64,000 nucleotides of DNA from an uncultured Prochlorococcus sp. (GCA_902521995.1 CABYTO010000006.1:1-64000), one strand, 5' to 3'; counted from the stretch's first letter, positions 10,941 to 21,938 are shown. Made by a program: numbers and translations. The notes: generated by a model not told the origin, from the letters alone.

Positions 10941-11936
10941 GTGACAAGTTTTATCACGGCAATGCAGAGTAAAGAGTCAAACTTTAATCTAACTAATAGT
11001 AGATTAAGGTTAGTAAGTGGTACAACAAATCCTAAATTAGCTGAAGAAATTGCATCATACTTAGGGATTGAAAATGTACCTTTGGTATCCAAAAGATTTG
11101 CTGATGGAGAAATTTATGTCCAGATTCAGCAATCTATTAGAGGTTGTGATGTATTCCTTATACAACCTACATGTGCTCCTGTAAACGATAGTTTAATGGA
11201 ACTTATGATAATGGTTGACGCATGCAAGAGAGCGTCTGCAAGACAAATAACGGCTGTAATTCCCTATTTTGGATATGCAAGGGCAGATAGAAAGACCTCA
11301 GGTAGAGAATCTATAACTGCAAAATTAACTGCTAATTTGCTTGAAAAATCAGGGGTTGATAGGGTCCTTGCTATGGACTTACACTCAGCTCAAATACAAG
11401 GTTATTTTGACATACCATGCGATCATATTTACGGCTCACCGGTATTAATTGATTATCTGGAAACGTTAGATTTAGAAGAAATAGTTGTCGTCTCTCCTGA
11501 TGTAGGTGGAGTTGCTAGAGCAAGAGCATTTGCAAAATTAATGAAAGATGCTCCTTTGGCTATAATCGATAAGAGAAGATCGGCACATAATATCTCCGAA
11601 AGTCTAACAGTTATTGGTGAAGTTAAAGGTAAAACAGCTATTCTCATAGACGATATGATAGACACTGGAGGCACAATTTGTTCTGGAGCTAATTTATTAA
11701 AACAAGAAGGAGCTAATAGAATATTCGCATGTGCCTCACATGCTGTATTTTCTCCACCTTCTCATGAAAGATTAAGTACTAAGAATCTATTCGAACAAGT
11801 TATAGTGACAAATAGCATACCTGTTTTGAATAAAGATAATTTTGCACAGTTAAAAGTACTGTCTGTCGCAAATATGCTGGGGGAAGCTATTTGGAGAATT
11901 CACGAAGAAAGTTCAGTTAGTTCTATGTTTAGATAA
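10941..11936 (+). CDS. prsA: ribose-phosphate pyrophosphokinase (PRPP synthetase)
   Basis: Makes PRPP from ribose-5-phosphate and ATP for purine, pyrimidine, His and Trp synthesis. Conserved family blocks are visible: FADGEIYVQI, the pyrophosphate/ATP loop ending in GYARADRK, the divalent-metal block DLHSAQIQGYFDIP, and the PRPP loop DDMIDTGGT at 237-245. 331 residues, class I length plus a short N-terminal extension. The GTG at 10941 is used; an ATG seven codons later (10962) also precedes the conserved region. It converges on the next gene with 11 bases between stops. Confidence 0.97.
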   Translation: MTSFITAMQSKESNFNLTNSRLRLVSGTTNPKLAEEIASYLGIENVPLVSKRFADGEIYVQIQQSIRGCDVFLIQPTCAPVNDSLMELMIMVDACKRASARQITAVIPYFGYARADRKTSGRESITAKLTANLLEKSGVDRVLAMDLHSAQIQGYFDIPCDHIYGSPVLIDYLETLDLEEIVVVSPDVGGVARARAFAKLMKDAPLAIIDKRRSAHNISESLTVIGEVKGKTAILIDDMIDTGGTICSGANLLKQEGANRIFACASHAVFSPPSHERLSTKNLFEQVIVTNSIPVLNKDNFAQLKVLSVANMLGEAIWRIHEESSVSSMFR

Positions 11937-11947
11937 AAGAAAAATTT

Positions 11948-12403
11948 TTACAATCCTCGTAATTTCTTAAGTCTCTCAGTTTCAATTTTAAATTGTTTTT
12001 CGACTTTTTCCGGGACATTATCTGGGCACACCTTAAGAGCTGATTCAATTAATTGCAGAGATGCAATAAATTGTAGTTGTTTAATATTAACTGTTTGTTC
12101 TTTCTTTTTTTCTATTATTTTTCCTCTATGTTTTTGTTCAATTACTGATGCGAAAGTTGCTGAGGCAACGTTTAATGTTTTTGGGAAATCTAAATCAAAT
12201 CCTTTTCTTGTCGCATTACATAAAAATGAAACACCCATCCCATGATATAAATCTAAATCATTTTTATTAGCAGGCGAATTTTTAACATTTGCATATATAT
12301 TTTTAAATTCATTATTTATATCTAACAAGAGAGATGAAAAAATTAGAGGGATTGCAAAAATTTTAAAATTTTTAAAACCCATATTTGATTTTTTAAAATT
12401 CAT
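11948..12403 (-). CDS. conserved picocyanobacterial protein with N-terminal hydrophobic segment
   Basis: 151 residues with a probable signal peptide or anchor (about 10-30), then a soluble helical domain containing YHGMGVSFLCNATRKG and VASATFASVIEQKH, a Lys/Glu-rich stretch and two C-terminal helices with one Cys (KVCPDNV). The FLCNA and ...VIEQKHxGKI pattern matches a conserved family in marine cyanobacteria that is sometimes labelled a cAMP phosphodiesterase class II, a name the sequence does not support: no metallo-hydrolase motif is visible. Probable export to periplasm or lumen. Function unknown. Confidence 0.7.
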   Translation of the reverse strand: MNFKKSNMGFKNFKIFAIPLIFSSLLLDINNEFKNIYANVKNSPANKNDLDLYHGMGVSFLCNATRKGFDLDFPKTLNVASATFASVIEQKHRGKIIEKKKEQTVNIKQLQFIASLQLIESALKVCPDNVPEKVEKQFKIETERLKKLRGL

Positions 12404-12453
12404 ATACTAAACATAACATTTTTTACTTTTTAAACTAAATGTGACAACAGAAT

Positions 12454-12993
12454 TTATTCAATAATTTTAATTTCGTGATGATTTTCTACTATTTTCAGTT
12501 TATTTTTGTTCCATGAATATATAACCCTAAATCTGAATTTATCAGAATCTACAAGTCTTGTATGTTCGAGAATATACCAATCTTCGTAAGAAGATTCAAA
12601 AATCATTTCGTGTTCGTCAACCTGTTTAATATTTGAAATACCTCCATCATTACTTAAATAAAAATTTTCTCTCTTAAGTTGATGGCCTTTTAATAATGCA
12701 CGCATTTCTCCTCGTTCTTTATACTGGGGATTTTCATCAAAGAAATTATATTTTTTTTCTGGGTACCAAGTGAATTTATAATGAGACTCCCATTCTGACT
12801 TACTCTCGAGAGCTTGAATATTTATATTCATACTTAAATTATAAGTTTTTTGTGCTTCTTCAAGAAAATACGTTCTATTAGATTTCCACGATCCAATGTT
12901 CCTCGAAAACCACCTTTTTAAATTACTATTCAAATTTATTTCAGGAGGGTTTGCACCAAAATGTAAATTTTTCTTTGGATTAATAGCAACCAT
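12454..12993 (-). CDS. CpeS/CpcS-like (phycobiliprotein-lyase-type lipocalin) protein, tentative
   Basis: 179 residues with alternating beta-strand character. The pattern RNIGSWKSNRTYF near the N-terminus, a central GEMRALLKGHQLKRENFYL and a C-terminal SSYEDWYILEHTRLV...FRFRVIYSW resembles the ten-stranded lipocalin fold of CpcS/CpeS chromophore lyases (W/S/R start, E-Y-x-E-R strand, RxR strand). High-light Prochlorococcus has no phycobilisomes, so a substrate would have to be a residual phycoerythrin subunit or something else. The family call is mine by pattern and could be wrong; the gene itself is solid. Confidence 0.55.
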   Translation of the reverse strand: MVAINPKKNLHFGANPPEINLNSNLKRWFSRNIGSWKSNRTYFLEEAQKTYNLSMNINIQALESKSEWESHYKFTWYPEKKYNFFDENPQYKERGEMRALLKGHQLKRENFYLSNDGGISNIKQVDEHEMIFESSYEDWYILEHTRLVDSDKFRFRVIYSWNKNKLKIVENHHEIKIIE

Positions 12994-13099
12994 ATATAAA
13001 TAAGTCCTATTTATTTCATAGCTTATCTGTAAAATAAAAAAATATATCTTAAGGTGTTTATAAGGATTAACAGCTTTTCAACACTTCAGAGGGAATCAT

Positions 13100-14218
13100 T
13101 TGAATGATAAAAAAGAGCTAAAATTAATACTTGTGGCAGCTAGAAATCAACTTTCTAGTAATGACATTAAGTCCCTAATAGCTTATTTAGAATCAGATGA
13201 TTGTGAATTTGAGATATCTCTCCAGATTTCTGAGCCCACAGAGCAGCCAGAGTTACTTGAATTGCATAGATTAGTCGCTATTCCTGCCCTTATAAAAGTT
13301 TCCCCAGCGCCAAAACAAATATTTGCTGGAAGTAATATTTTTTCTCAGTTGCAAAAATGGTTGCCAAGGTGGACACAGGAAGGCTTAACAAAAAATCTTG
13401 GAATTAATTTGCAACCATCTAAAATTGATTCAATAAGGACTCAAAAAGAATTCCTATTGGAGGACGAACTTCTCGTTTTAAGACAAGAAAATGAGACATT
13501 AACAAAAAGAATAGAGTCTCAGGAAAGATTATTAAGAATGGTGGCGCATGAATTAAGAACACCTTTAACGGCGGCTACTTTGGCTGTTCAAAGTCAAAAA
13601 CTCGGACAAATAGATATTTCAAAATTGCAAGAGGTGATTAAAAGACGTCTTGAAGAGATAGAACTCTTATCTCAGGACCTTTTGGAGGTTGGAACAACTA
13701 AATGGGAAGCGTTATTTAATCCTCAGAAAATTGATTTAGGTAATATTAGTGCTGAAGTAATACTCGAATTAGAAAAATTCTGGAGATTAAGAAATATTGA
13801 AATCGATACTGATATTCCTTCTGATCTGCCGAGTGTATTTGCAGACCAAAGAAGAATGAGGCAAGTATTTTTAAACTTGATTGAAAATGCTATTAAATTT
13901 TCTAAAGACTCTGGATCTATAAAAATCACTATGATTCATAAGACAAATCAATGGGTAGAAATAACAATTTGTGACAAAGGTGCAGGGATACCTTTGAGCG
14001 AACAAAAAAGAATTTTTCTAGATAGAGTTAGACTTCCACAGACTTCTGAAGGAACTTCAGGATTTGGGATAGGGTTATCAGTATGTAGGAGAATAGTACA
14101 AGTCCATGGAGGGAGAATATGGGTGGTATCTGAAATTGGTGTAGGTTCCTGCTTCCATTTCACAGTTCCTGTGTGGCAAGGACAAAATAAAGAGCAACAA
14201 TACTTGACGAAAGGCTAG
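13100..14218 (+). CDS. sasA: SasA, KaiC-interacting circadian sensor histidine kinase
   Basis: Clock-output kinase that reads KaiC and phosphorylates RpaA. The 372-residue protein has an N-terminal KaiB-like thioredoxin-fold domain (about 7-95), a coiled linker (122-145), a HisKA domain with H-box [13 protein letters not shown] (His150), then N box [11 protein letters not shown]1 DKGAGI, an F region and G2 [13 protein letters not shown]. The TTG at 13100 is preceded by a good ribosome site (GAGGG around 13089-13093); the ATG at 13104 is out of frame. It is divergent from the lipocalin-like gene and followed by tRNA-Glu. Confidence 0.95.
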   Translation: MNDKKELKLILVAARNQLSSNDIKSLIAYLESDDCEFEISLQISEPTEQPELLELHRLVAIPALIKVSPAPKQIFAGSNIFSQLQKWLPRWTQEGLTKNLGINLQPSKIDSIRTQKEFLLEDELLVLRQENETLTKRIESQERLLRMVAHELRTPLTAATLAVQSQKLGQIDISKLQEVIKRRLEEIELLSQDLLEVGTTKWEALFNPQKIDLGNISAEVILELEKFWRLRNIEIDTDIPSDLPSVFADQRRMRQVFLNLIENAIKFSKDSGSIKITMIHKTNQWVEITICDKGAGIPLSEQKRIFLDRVRLPQTSEGTSGFGIGLSVCRRIVQVHGGRIWVVSEIGVGSCFHFTVPVWQGQNKEQQYLTKG

Positions 14219-14259
14219 CCTTACTCTTAGTTTTTAATAAGCTGATGCGCTAATTTCCT

Positions 14260-14332
14260 GGCCCCATCGTCTAGAGGCCTAGGACACCTCCCTTTCACGG
14301 AGGCGACAGGGGTTCGAATCCCCTTGGGGCTA
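14260..14332 (+). tRNA. trnE: tRNA-Glu (anticodon UUC)
   Basis: Full cloverleaf can be drawn. Acceptor GGCCCCA pairs with UGGGGCU with a G1-U72 wobble and A73 discriminator; the D arm starts TCGTCTAGAGG; the anticodon stem CCTCC/GGAGG encloses CTTTCAC with anticodon TTC at 14294-14296; the T arm is AGGGG/CCCCT around TTCGAAT. CCA is not encoded. The G1-U72 plus A73 end is usual for cyanobacterial and plastid tRNA-Glu, which also feeds tetrapyrrole synthesis through glutamyl-tRNA reductase. Confidence 0.97.
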
Positions 14333-14349
14333 TTAATTTAAATTTATAA

Positions 14350-14886
14350 TTATCTTTTTGAAGATTTTGCTTGCTTATCTACGGCCAGTAAATTTTCAGA
14401 AAGATCCTTTTTTAGTCTTTTCTCAATCATACCTATTGGCATCCACTGACAACCTTGAACAGTAAGGTCATAAATTAGTGAATTTTTTGAAGTATTTTTA
14501 ATGTTTTGGATTTTCCAACTACCTTCAAATTTTCTGAAATCTCCTTTTATCAAATTAAATTTTAAGAGTCCAAGCTCCTTATCTTCAAATAAGTCGATAG
14601 TTACTTCAGCAGAAAATTTCATGCCAAGGAAATCCTGAGCTCCAACTTGTTTAAGGTGGACATTATTTCCCTTCTGAAATATTTTTTTGCTCGATAAAAG
14701 ATTTGGTATGTATAGATTTAGCCGATCATAATCTGTTAAAACACTCCATAAAGAATCGAAACTTGCAGAAGTTGTAAGTTGAGCTGCCAATCGTCTTGTT
14801 CCGCTTGAAAGCTTTTCCATAGTCTGCTCAATTGTCCTGTAATCATTGCTTTTAGAATGATCTACTGATTCTTGAGGATTATTCAT
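14350..14886 (-). CDS. SRPBCC (START/polyketide-cyclase-like) family protein
   Basis: 178 residues. After a polar N-terminus, RRLAAQLTTSASFDSLWSVL begins a helix-grip SRPBCC domain with the typical TDYDRLNLYIPNL block, central beta strands (VTIDLFEDKELGLLKFNL) and a long C-terminal helix (MIEKRLKKDLSENLLAVDKQ). These proteins bind hydrophobic ligands. Cyanobacterial and plastid members of this subfamily are common, but the ligand is not known. Its start is 183 bases from petH on the other strand, so the two could share a divergent control region. Confidence 0.85.
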   Translation of the reverse strand: MNNPQESVDHSKSNDYRTIEQTMEKLSSGTRRLAAQLTTSASFDSLWSVLTDYDRLNLYIPNLLSSKKIFQKGNNVHLKQVGAQDFLGMKFSAEVTIDLFEDKELGLLKFNLIKGDFRKFEGSWKIQNIKNTSKNSLIYDLTVQGCQWMPIGMIEKRLKKDLSENLLAVDKQAKSSKR

Positions 14887-15059
14887 AAATGAATTTTTTA
14901 ATTTGATAAAAAATTATTTCTGTGTAACTATACCGATAAAAACAATAAATACTGAAAAATAAAAATAATTTCATTGAATTATTCCGATCTCAAAACGTAA
15001 CCATTTTTGTGAAATCACAACAAATTAAACTACAAATTGATAGTCTTTTATATAAATAA

Positions 15060-16178
<1,119 letters not shown>

Positions 16179-16289
16179 ATCTTTAATTTTTAAATTTAAG
16201 TTGTACGTGTTAAATACTTTTTGGTTTAGACACAATTTGTAGCTAATATTAGAAAAAAAGAGGATTTTAAAAAAAGGAATACTAAAAAT

Positions 16290-17813
16290 ATGCCTTCAAC
16301 TCTAAGTAATCCTCTAAGATTAGGTTTACGGCAGGAAAGAGTCATATCTCCACAATGCTTAGTAATATTTGGTGCTAGTGGAGATCTTACTCATAGAAAA
16401 TTAATACCAGCATTATTTGAACTCTATTTGCAAAGAAGAATTCCTAGTGAATTTGGAATAGTTGGTTGTGCTAGAAGACCTTGGACTGATTATGAGTTTA
16501 GGGAAAAGATGAAAGTAAAGCTATCCAATCTTATATCTGGTAAAGAAAGGGAGTGGGAACAATTTTCTAATTATCTTTTCTACGAACCTGTTGATTTGCA
16601 ACAAAGTGATCATGTCGTAAGGCTTTCTAAAAGATTAAATGAAATTGATAAAACACAAGCTACTCATGGTAATAGAACATTTTATTTATCAGTATCTCCG
16701 AATTTCTATGCAAGTGGATGTAAAGCTCTTAAAGCAGCTGGCCTTTTAGATGACCCTAAGAAAAGTCGTTTAGTGATTGAAAAACCTTTTGGAAGAGATT
16801 ATTCAAGTGCAAAAAAATTGAATAAGATCGTTCAAAGTTGTGCTGAAGAAAGTCAGATTTATAGGATTGATCATTATTTAGGTAAAGAGACAGTTCAAAA
16901 TATTCTTGTTTTGAGGTTTGCTAACACTATTTTTGAACCAATCTGGAACAGAAATTATATATCAAATATTCAAATTACTTCATCTGAAACAGTGGGTGTT
17001 GAAGATAGAGCCGGCTATTACGAAAGCTCGGGAGCTTTAAGAGATATGCTTCAAAATCATATGACCCAAATGCTTGCTGTTACTGCTATGGAACCCCCTG
17101 GGAAGTTTGAGCCTGAAGCGATAAGAAATGAAAAGGCTAAGGTTCTTCAAGCTTCAAAACTTGCTGACGAAAATGAACCTTGGAATTGTTGCATTAGAGG
17201 TCAATATGGAGAGGGAGGGAATATTTCAAATCGACTAAAAGGATATAGGCAGGAAGATGGTGTTAATTGCAACAGTACAACAGAAACTTATATCGCGACA
17301 AAAGTTTTTGTTGATAACTGGCGTTGGCAAGGTGTTCCATTTTATTTGAGAACAGGGAAAAGATTACCTAAAAGAATTGGAGAAATAGTCTTGACTTTTA
17401 AAGACGTTCCTGTTCATTTATTTGAATCAACAATAATAAATCCTGCCCCAAATCAACTTATCCTTAGAATTCAGCCAAATGAGGGGGCTACTTTCAAGTT
17501 TGAGGTTAAATCTCCTGGTTCTGGAATGAAATCAAGACCTGTTGAAATGGAATTTTCTTATGATGAATCATTTGGAGAACCCTCAGATGAAGGCTATGTA
17601 AGATTATTAGCGGATGCAATGCTTTCTGACCCAACCTTATTTACTCGAAGCGATGAAGTAGAGGCAGCCTGGAAACTTTATACGCCATTAATTGAATTGA
17701 TGGATAATTCTCCTTGGAAGTTACCTATTTATAATTATGAATCTATGACGTGGGGACCTCCTGAATCTGATCAATTACTCTCAAAAGATAATATTTTCTG
17801 GCGTAGACCTTAA
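16290..17813 (+). CDS. zwf: glucose-6-phosphate 1-dehydrogenase
   Basis: First enzyme of the oxidative pentose phosphate pathway, the main source of NADPH in the dark. Seen: the NADP-binding GASGDLTHRK at 28-37, the active-site signature RIDHYLGKE at 192-200 and the substrate block YESSGALRDMLQNHMTQ. 507 residues, normal length. It is followed 2 bases later by opcA, its activator, and then by cobB, making a tight three-gene unit. In picocyanobacteria this pair is dark-associated and is often carried by cyanophages; nothing here suggests phage origin. Confidence 0.97.
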   Translation: MPSTLSNPLRLGLRQERVISPQCLVIFGASGDLTHRKLIPALFELYLQRRIPSEFGIVGCARRPWTDYEFREKMKVKLSNLISGKEREWEQFSNYLFYEPVDLQQSDHVVRLSKRLNEIDKTQATHGNRTFYLSVSPNFYASGCKALKAAGLLDDPKKSRLVIEKPFGRDYSSAKKLNKIVQSCAEESQIYRIDHYLGKETVQNILVLRFANTIFEPIWNRNYISNIQITSSETVGVEDRAGYYESSGALRDMLQNHMTQMLAVTAMEPPGKFEPEAIRNEKAKVLQASKLADENEPWNCCIRGQYGEGGNISNRLKGYRQEDGVNCNSTTETYIATKVFVDNWRWQGVPFYLRTGKRLPKRIGEIVLTFKDVPVHLFESTIINPAPNQLILRIQPNEGATFKFEVKSPGSGMKSRPVEMEFSYDESFGEPSDEGYVRLLADAMLSDPTLFTRSDEVEAAWKLYTPLIELMDNSPWKLPIYNYESMTWGPPESDQLLSKDNIFWRRP

Positions 17814-17815
17814 AA

Positions 17816-19117
17816 ATGAAACCTCAACTTACACTACAAACTCCGTTAGAGCTGCCTTATCAGGAGATTTCTAATTACCTTAATAAATTGTGGATTTCAG
17901 AAGATAAAGATAATACTGGAGCTAACACTTTTACATTAATGGTCTGGCAGCCTGCTTGGCTAGAACAATGTTTGGTTCAAAAAGGATTAGTAGATGGGCC
18001 AATTACTGGGAACTTAAGTCCTGAGATAATTGAAGTTGCTAAAAAATTTATATTAGATCAGGGACTTCCAATAACTACTTCTTTAAATAGTGAAGAATTA
18101 TTGAATTTATTGAAGGAAAATTTATCTAACAAAGACTTTGAAGACTTTAGAGGACAATTTTTTGAATCATCAATAAGTACATTGAATCCAAGAAGATTAA
18201 TAACTCTAGCGCCAACGTTAAATAAAAATTCAGATATCAAAACTTTTGTATCCGCTTACTGTCCATTAAGTGATACTCCAGCTGCGCAACCTATTTGTGG
18301 GGATTTAGTCGTTATTCGGGGAGACGCAGCCTCAATATCAAATAAAGGATTAAAAATAATTGATGAATTATCTATTGATGAATTGCCTTCGTGGTTGTGG
18401 TGGAATGGAAGCTTGGATGAATCACCTGAAATCTTTGAATATTTTAGTAATTATGGCCTAAGGTTAATAATTGATTCTGCTCTTGGATCGCCATTCAGAT
18501 GTTTAAAAGTTTTAGATCAATTAAATAATTCAGACAAAGCTATTAATGATTTGAATTGGGTTAGGTTGAAAAATTGGAGGGAATCATTGGCAATGATTTT
18601 TGATCCACCTTCGAGGAGACCAATCTTAGATCATATTACTGATGTTGATATTGATATCGCAGGAGATCATATGATTCAAGCTTTGTTTTTGATCTCATGG
18701 ATCAGCGATAAACTTGGTTGGTCTTTTCTAAGTGTTGAAAGGGATACAGAATCAACAAAAATAGAGTTTGAAAGAATTAATGGCGAAATAATTTCTGCGT
18801 CAATTAATCCCTTATCTTTGGGAAATCCAAGTATTCATTTAGGACAAGTTATTGGATTGAGGTTGATTTCAAGAATTAGTGAGGTTCAAAAAAATAATAC
18901 TTGTGTAATACTTGGCTGTGAATCAGTGGAATGTATGAGACTTGAAGCAGGGGGAATGGCTAATATGGAATTAATAGAACAAGTTGTTCCAAATTCTTTC
19001 TCTTCATCAGAGTATGACGTTAGTAAATTATTGGGAAGTAGTAGAGGAAATACAAGCCCTCTTTTTGAAAATTCTATTAAAATAGCACTTCAAATATTTA
19101 ATGGTTTTAATAACTAA
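17816..19117 (+). CDS. opcA: OpcA, glucose-6-phosphate dehydrogenase assembly/activator protein
   Basis: OpcA binds and redox-activates G6PDH in cyanobacteria. The 433-residue protein has no classical enzyme motif; family recognition rests on the N-terminal LELPYQEISNYLNKLW, the middle RGDAASISNKGLKIIDEL and GLRLIIDSA segments, the C-terminal CVILGCESVECMRLEAGG block, and its invariant position directly after zwf (2-base spacing). Cys residues in the last block are candidates for redox control. cobB starts 3 bases downstream. Confidence 0.93.
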   Translation: MKPQLTLQTPLELPYQEISNYLNKLWISEDKDNTGANTFTLMVWQPAWLEQCLVQKGLVDGPITGNLSPEIIEVAKKFILDQGLPITTSLNSEELLNLLKENLSNKDFEDFRGQFFESSISTLNPRRLITLAPTLNKNSDIKTFVSAYCPLSDTPAAQPICGDLVVIRGDAASISNKGLKIIDELSIDELPSWLWWNGSLDESPEIFEYFSNYGLRLIIDSALGSPFRCLKVLDQLNNSDKAINDLNWVRLKNWRESLAMIFDPPSRRPILDHITDVDIDIAGDHMIQALFLISWISDKLGWSFLSVERDTESTKIEFERINGEIISASINPLSLGNPSIHLGQVIGLRLISRISEVQKNNTCVILGCESVECMRLEAGGMANMELIEQVVPNSFSSSEYDVSKLLGSSRGNTSPLFENSIKIALQIFNGFNN

Positions 19118-19120
19118 TAA

Positions 19121-20500
19121 ATGTCTTGTGTAATATCTTCTCCTTCAACTGATAGTGGGAAAACCACATTATCCCTTTTGATATCTTGTTGGGCGTTCTC
19201 AAAAGGCAGAAAGATACAAACTTTCAAGGTTGGCCCAGATTATCTTGATCAACAACAACTTAGCTCCATTGGCCAACCTATTTGTAGGAATTTAGATATT
19301 TTTTTAAGTGGTGAGGAATGGGTTCAAGAAAGTTTTTTTAAACATTCTATGAAATATGAATTCTCATTAATTGAAGGAGCAATGGGGCTATTTGATGGAT
19401 TGGGGGCAACAACCTATTCAAGCACAGCAAATATCTCTAAACTTCTCAATGCTCCAGTAATTTTTATTGTTAATGCGAGAGGTCAAGTAGCTTCTCTTCT
19501 GGCAACTATTCAAGGTTTTAGGAATTTCGATAGTGAATTGTCAATAGCAGGGATTTTATTTAATCACGTTAATTCAGAAAGACATAAAAAATTAATCGAA
19601 GAAGTTTTTAAAAATGAAGATATCGAAATTCTTGGTTTTTTACCGTCTGATTCAAAAATAACTTTAAACAAATCTAATTTAGGGTTGATTTCTCCATTGG
19701 ATAATGGAAAACAAATTGATGTTGAATATTTTGCAAATTACGCCGAAAGAAATATTGATTTATTTTCTCTCATTAAATTTCTGAAATCTCCCCAAAAGAA
19801 AATGTTTAATTCTGATAATTTTGAAGATTTTAAAATAGAAAAGAGCAAACCTATCGCAATTGCAGAAGATAAGATCTTTCATTTTCAATACCCAGAAACA
19901 AAGGAGTTTTTGAGTGACTTAGGTATCCCATTAATTTCATGGAGTATTTATGATGATGAAGAAATACCTAACGAGGCTTCTTCTTTAATTATTCCTGGAG
20001 GGTTCCCCGAAAAATATGCTGAGCATATAAGTAACTCTATAAAAAGCTTAAATTCGTTGAGGAAATTCCGCGAAAATGGATTTATATATGCTGAGTGTGG
20101 AGGGATGATGATTTTAGGAGACTTTATAAAAGATGAAAATGGTAATAATCATAAAATGAGTGGTATCCTTCCTTTTAGATCAAAAAAAAGTAAACTTTCA
20201 GTAGGTTATAGATACATTAAAGGTCTAAAAGATACTCCGATTATTAAACAAAATCAATCAATTAGAGGACATGAATTTCATTATTGGGAAATTGAAAATA
20301 ATTTATCTGAACTTGATTTAAGAAAAACTGAGTATCAGAAGAAACTTTCTTCCCCATGGAAAATTAAATCTTGGGAAACTGAATATAAAAATGAAGGTTT
20401 TTTCGATCAAAAATTACATGCAAGTTGGATTCACTTACATTTGCCAAGTTCTCCAAAAGTCTCAAAAAACTTTATAGATGCCACCCAAATTAGTTTTTAA
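19121..20500 (+). CDS. cobB: cobyrinic acid a,c-diamide synthase
   Basis: Amidates cobyrinic acid at the a and c side chains during cobalamin (pseudocobalamin in picocyanobacteria) synthesis. N-terminal P-loop-like SPSTDSGKTTLSLL, then EGAMGLFDG, and a C-terminal class I glutamine amidotransferase domain with GGFPEKYAEHI and AECGGMMIL, Cys326 being the probable nucleophile; His in ASWIHLHLP is the partner. 459 residues, usual length. Its 3-base spacing from opcA suggests translational coupling to the pentose-phosphate genes; no cobalamin riboswitch is visible upstream. Confidence 0.94.
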   Translation: MSCVISSPSTDSGKTTLSLLISCWAFSKGRKIQTFKVGPDYLDQQQLSSIGQPICRNLDIFLSGEEWVQESFFKHSMKYEFSLIEGAMGLFDGLGATTYSSTANISKLLNAPVIFIVNARGQVASLLATIQGFRNFDSELSIAGILFNHVNSERHKKLIEEVFKNEDIEILGFLPSDSKITLNKSNLGLISPLDNGKQIDVEYFANYAERNIDLFSLIKFLKSPQKKMFNSDNFEDFKIEKSKPIAIAEDKIFHFQYPETKEFLSDLGIPLISWSIYDDEEIPNEASSLIIPGGFPEKYAEHISNSIKSLNSLRKFRENGFIYAECGGMMILGDFIKDENGNNHKMSGILPFRSKKSKLSVGYRYIKGLKDTPIIKQNQSIRGHEFHYWEIENNLSELDLRKTEYQKKLSSPWKIKSWETEYKNEGFFDQKLHASWIHLHLPSSPKVSKNFIDATQISF

Positions 20501-20508
20501 TAGGATTC

Positions 20509-20988
20509 TTAATTTATTATCAAATCAAATATTTTTAAAGGTGAACCTAAAAAATACATACCAGGCAGAGTAATTAATGGTCCTAAAAAACTCCCCACCA
20601 TGACTTCAATTTTTGTATGGCCCAAGGTTTCTTTTAATAGTAATTCAGATTTAGGGTCTAGTTTTTTTGAAAGTTTATTGATTTCTGCAGCTTGAATTCC
20701 AGCTGATTTTCGCACTCCACTAGCGTCATACATAACAATTAGTGCTATGGCTACTGATAATGCGAATATTGGACTATCAAATCCCAATTCATAACCTATA
20801 CCAGATGTAACACCAGTTATTAATGCGGAATGACTTGAAGGCATACCACCCGTCTCGAACATAATTCCAAATCTTATCTCTCCATTTGATAAAAAATTGA
20901 ATATGATTTTGAAAATTTGAGCAATTAAACAGGATAATAAGCTCCAGAAAAGAACTGAATTGTTAAAAAAGGCAATAAACTCAGACAT
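20509..20988 (-). CDS. divergent PAP2 / YuiD-like membrane protein
   Basis: 159 residues, mostly membrane helices. The block GGMPSSHSALITGVTSGIGY and VIMYDASGVRKSAG identify the divergent PAP2 (YuiD/VTC-like) family, distantly related to acid phosphatases and haloperoxidases. Substrate not known; a lipid or prenyl phosphate is plausible because it sits 11 bases downstream of crtE on the same strand. It converges on cobB with 8 bases between stops. Confidence 0.88.
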   Translation of the reverse strand: MSEFIAFFNNSVLFWSLLSCLIAQIFKIIFNFLSNGEIRFGIMFETGGMPSSHSALITGVTSGIGYELGFDSPIFALSVAIALIVMYDASGVRKSAGIQAAEINKLSKKLDPKSELLLKETLGHTKIEVMVGSFLGPLITLPGMYFLGSPLKIFDLIIN

Positions 20989-20999
20989 AAATTAAACTT

Positions 21000-21902
21000 T
21001 TATCTGTCTCTATTTGTAATAAAGTCGGCTAAAGATACTAGATATTTTGCATCTGTACCCCAAGGTTCAATTGCTTTTTTTGCTTTTTCAACTAAATCAA
21101 ATGCTCTTTTCTTTGACTCCTCCATTCCAAGTAATTTAGGGTAAGTAGTTTTGTCAGCTAAAAGATCTTTACCGGCAGTTTTACCAAGCTTTTCACTGCT
21201 GGAAGTTAAATCAAGAATATCATCTATTATTTGGAAAGCTAAACCAATTCCCTCTGCATATATTGTTAGAGCTTTTAATAGTTTTTTGTTAGCGCCTGCG
21301 ATCATCGCGCCTGTTCTTACGCAAGCCTTTAATAAAGCCCCAGTCTTATGAAGATGAATATATTCAAGAGTTTCAAGGTCGACCTCTTTACCTTCGCATT
21401 CTAAATCAACAACTTGTCCCCCGACTAGGCCTGGTGCGCCAGCAACTAGTGATAATTCTCCAACTACATTTAATAATCTATCTGGATCGACTCCAGGGCT
21501 TCTTAAAGAGACCATTTCAAAGGCCCTGGTTAATAATGCATCGCCTGCAAGGATAGCTATTGCATCTCCATATACTTTATGATTTGTGGGCCTACCTCTC
21601 CTCAAGTCATCATTATCCATCGCGGGCAGATCATCATGAATCAAGGACATTGTATGGATCATTTCTATCGCTACTGCTGTAGGAACAGCAAGAGAGGGAT
21701 CTCCTCCAGCAAGTGAGCAAGATGCTAAACATAAAATTGGACGTATTCTTTTCCCTCCAGCTAAAAGGGAATATCGCATTGATTCTCTCAATGTTGCTGG
21801 TTTCTCAGGGCCCAATGAAAAATCAAGTGCTTCTTCTACAATTTTTTTTGTGTTTTTTAGATATTTTTCAAAATCAGAAATATTATTTATAACTTCAGTC
21901 AT
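21000..21902 (-). CDS. crtE: geranylgeranyl diphosphate synthase
   Basis: Builds the C20 precursor of carotenoids, phytol and quinones. 300 residues with the first Asp-rich motif [10 protein letters not shown] at 90-99 (bacterial type, DDx4D) and the second DDILD at 227-231, plus GGKRIRP at 49-55. The enzyme class (farnesyl versus geranylgeranyl) is inferred from cyanobacterial orthology. Gene order folD-crtE-YuiD with gaps of 36 and 11 bases looks like one transcript. Confidence 0.94.
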   Translation of the reverse strand: MTEVINNISDFEKYLKNTKKIVEEALDFSLGPEKPATLRESMRYSLLAGGKRIRPILCLASCSLAGGDPSLAVPTAVAIEMIHTMSLIHDDLPAMDNDDLRRGRPTNHKVYGDAIAILAGDALLTRAFEMVSLRSPGVDPDRLLNVVGELSLVAGAPGLVGGQVVDLECEGKEVDLETLEYIHLHKTGALLKACVRTGAMIAGANKKLLKALTIYAEGIGLAFQIIDDILDLTSSSEKLGKTAGKDLLADKTTYPKLLGMEESKKRAFDLVEKAKKAIEPWGTDAKYLVSLADFITNRDR

Positions 21903-21938
21903 TTTATCCCTTTAGTAAAAATTTTTTCATCTTGGAGT

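Noticed and set aside
11948-12403. cAMP phosphodiesterase assignment
   Set aside because: No metal-binding phosphodiesterase motif; the name only survives from old annotations.
13104-13106. ATG as sasA start
   Set aside because: It is out of frame; the TTG at 13100 with an upstream GAGGG fits.
15008-15019. TGTGA-AA-TCACA before petH as a CRP-type or NtcA site
   Set aside because: The spacer is 2 bases, not the 6 of CRP, and there is no GTA-N8-TAC; kept only as an inverted repeat.
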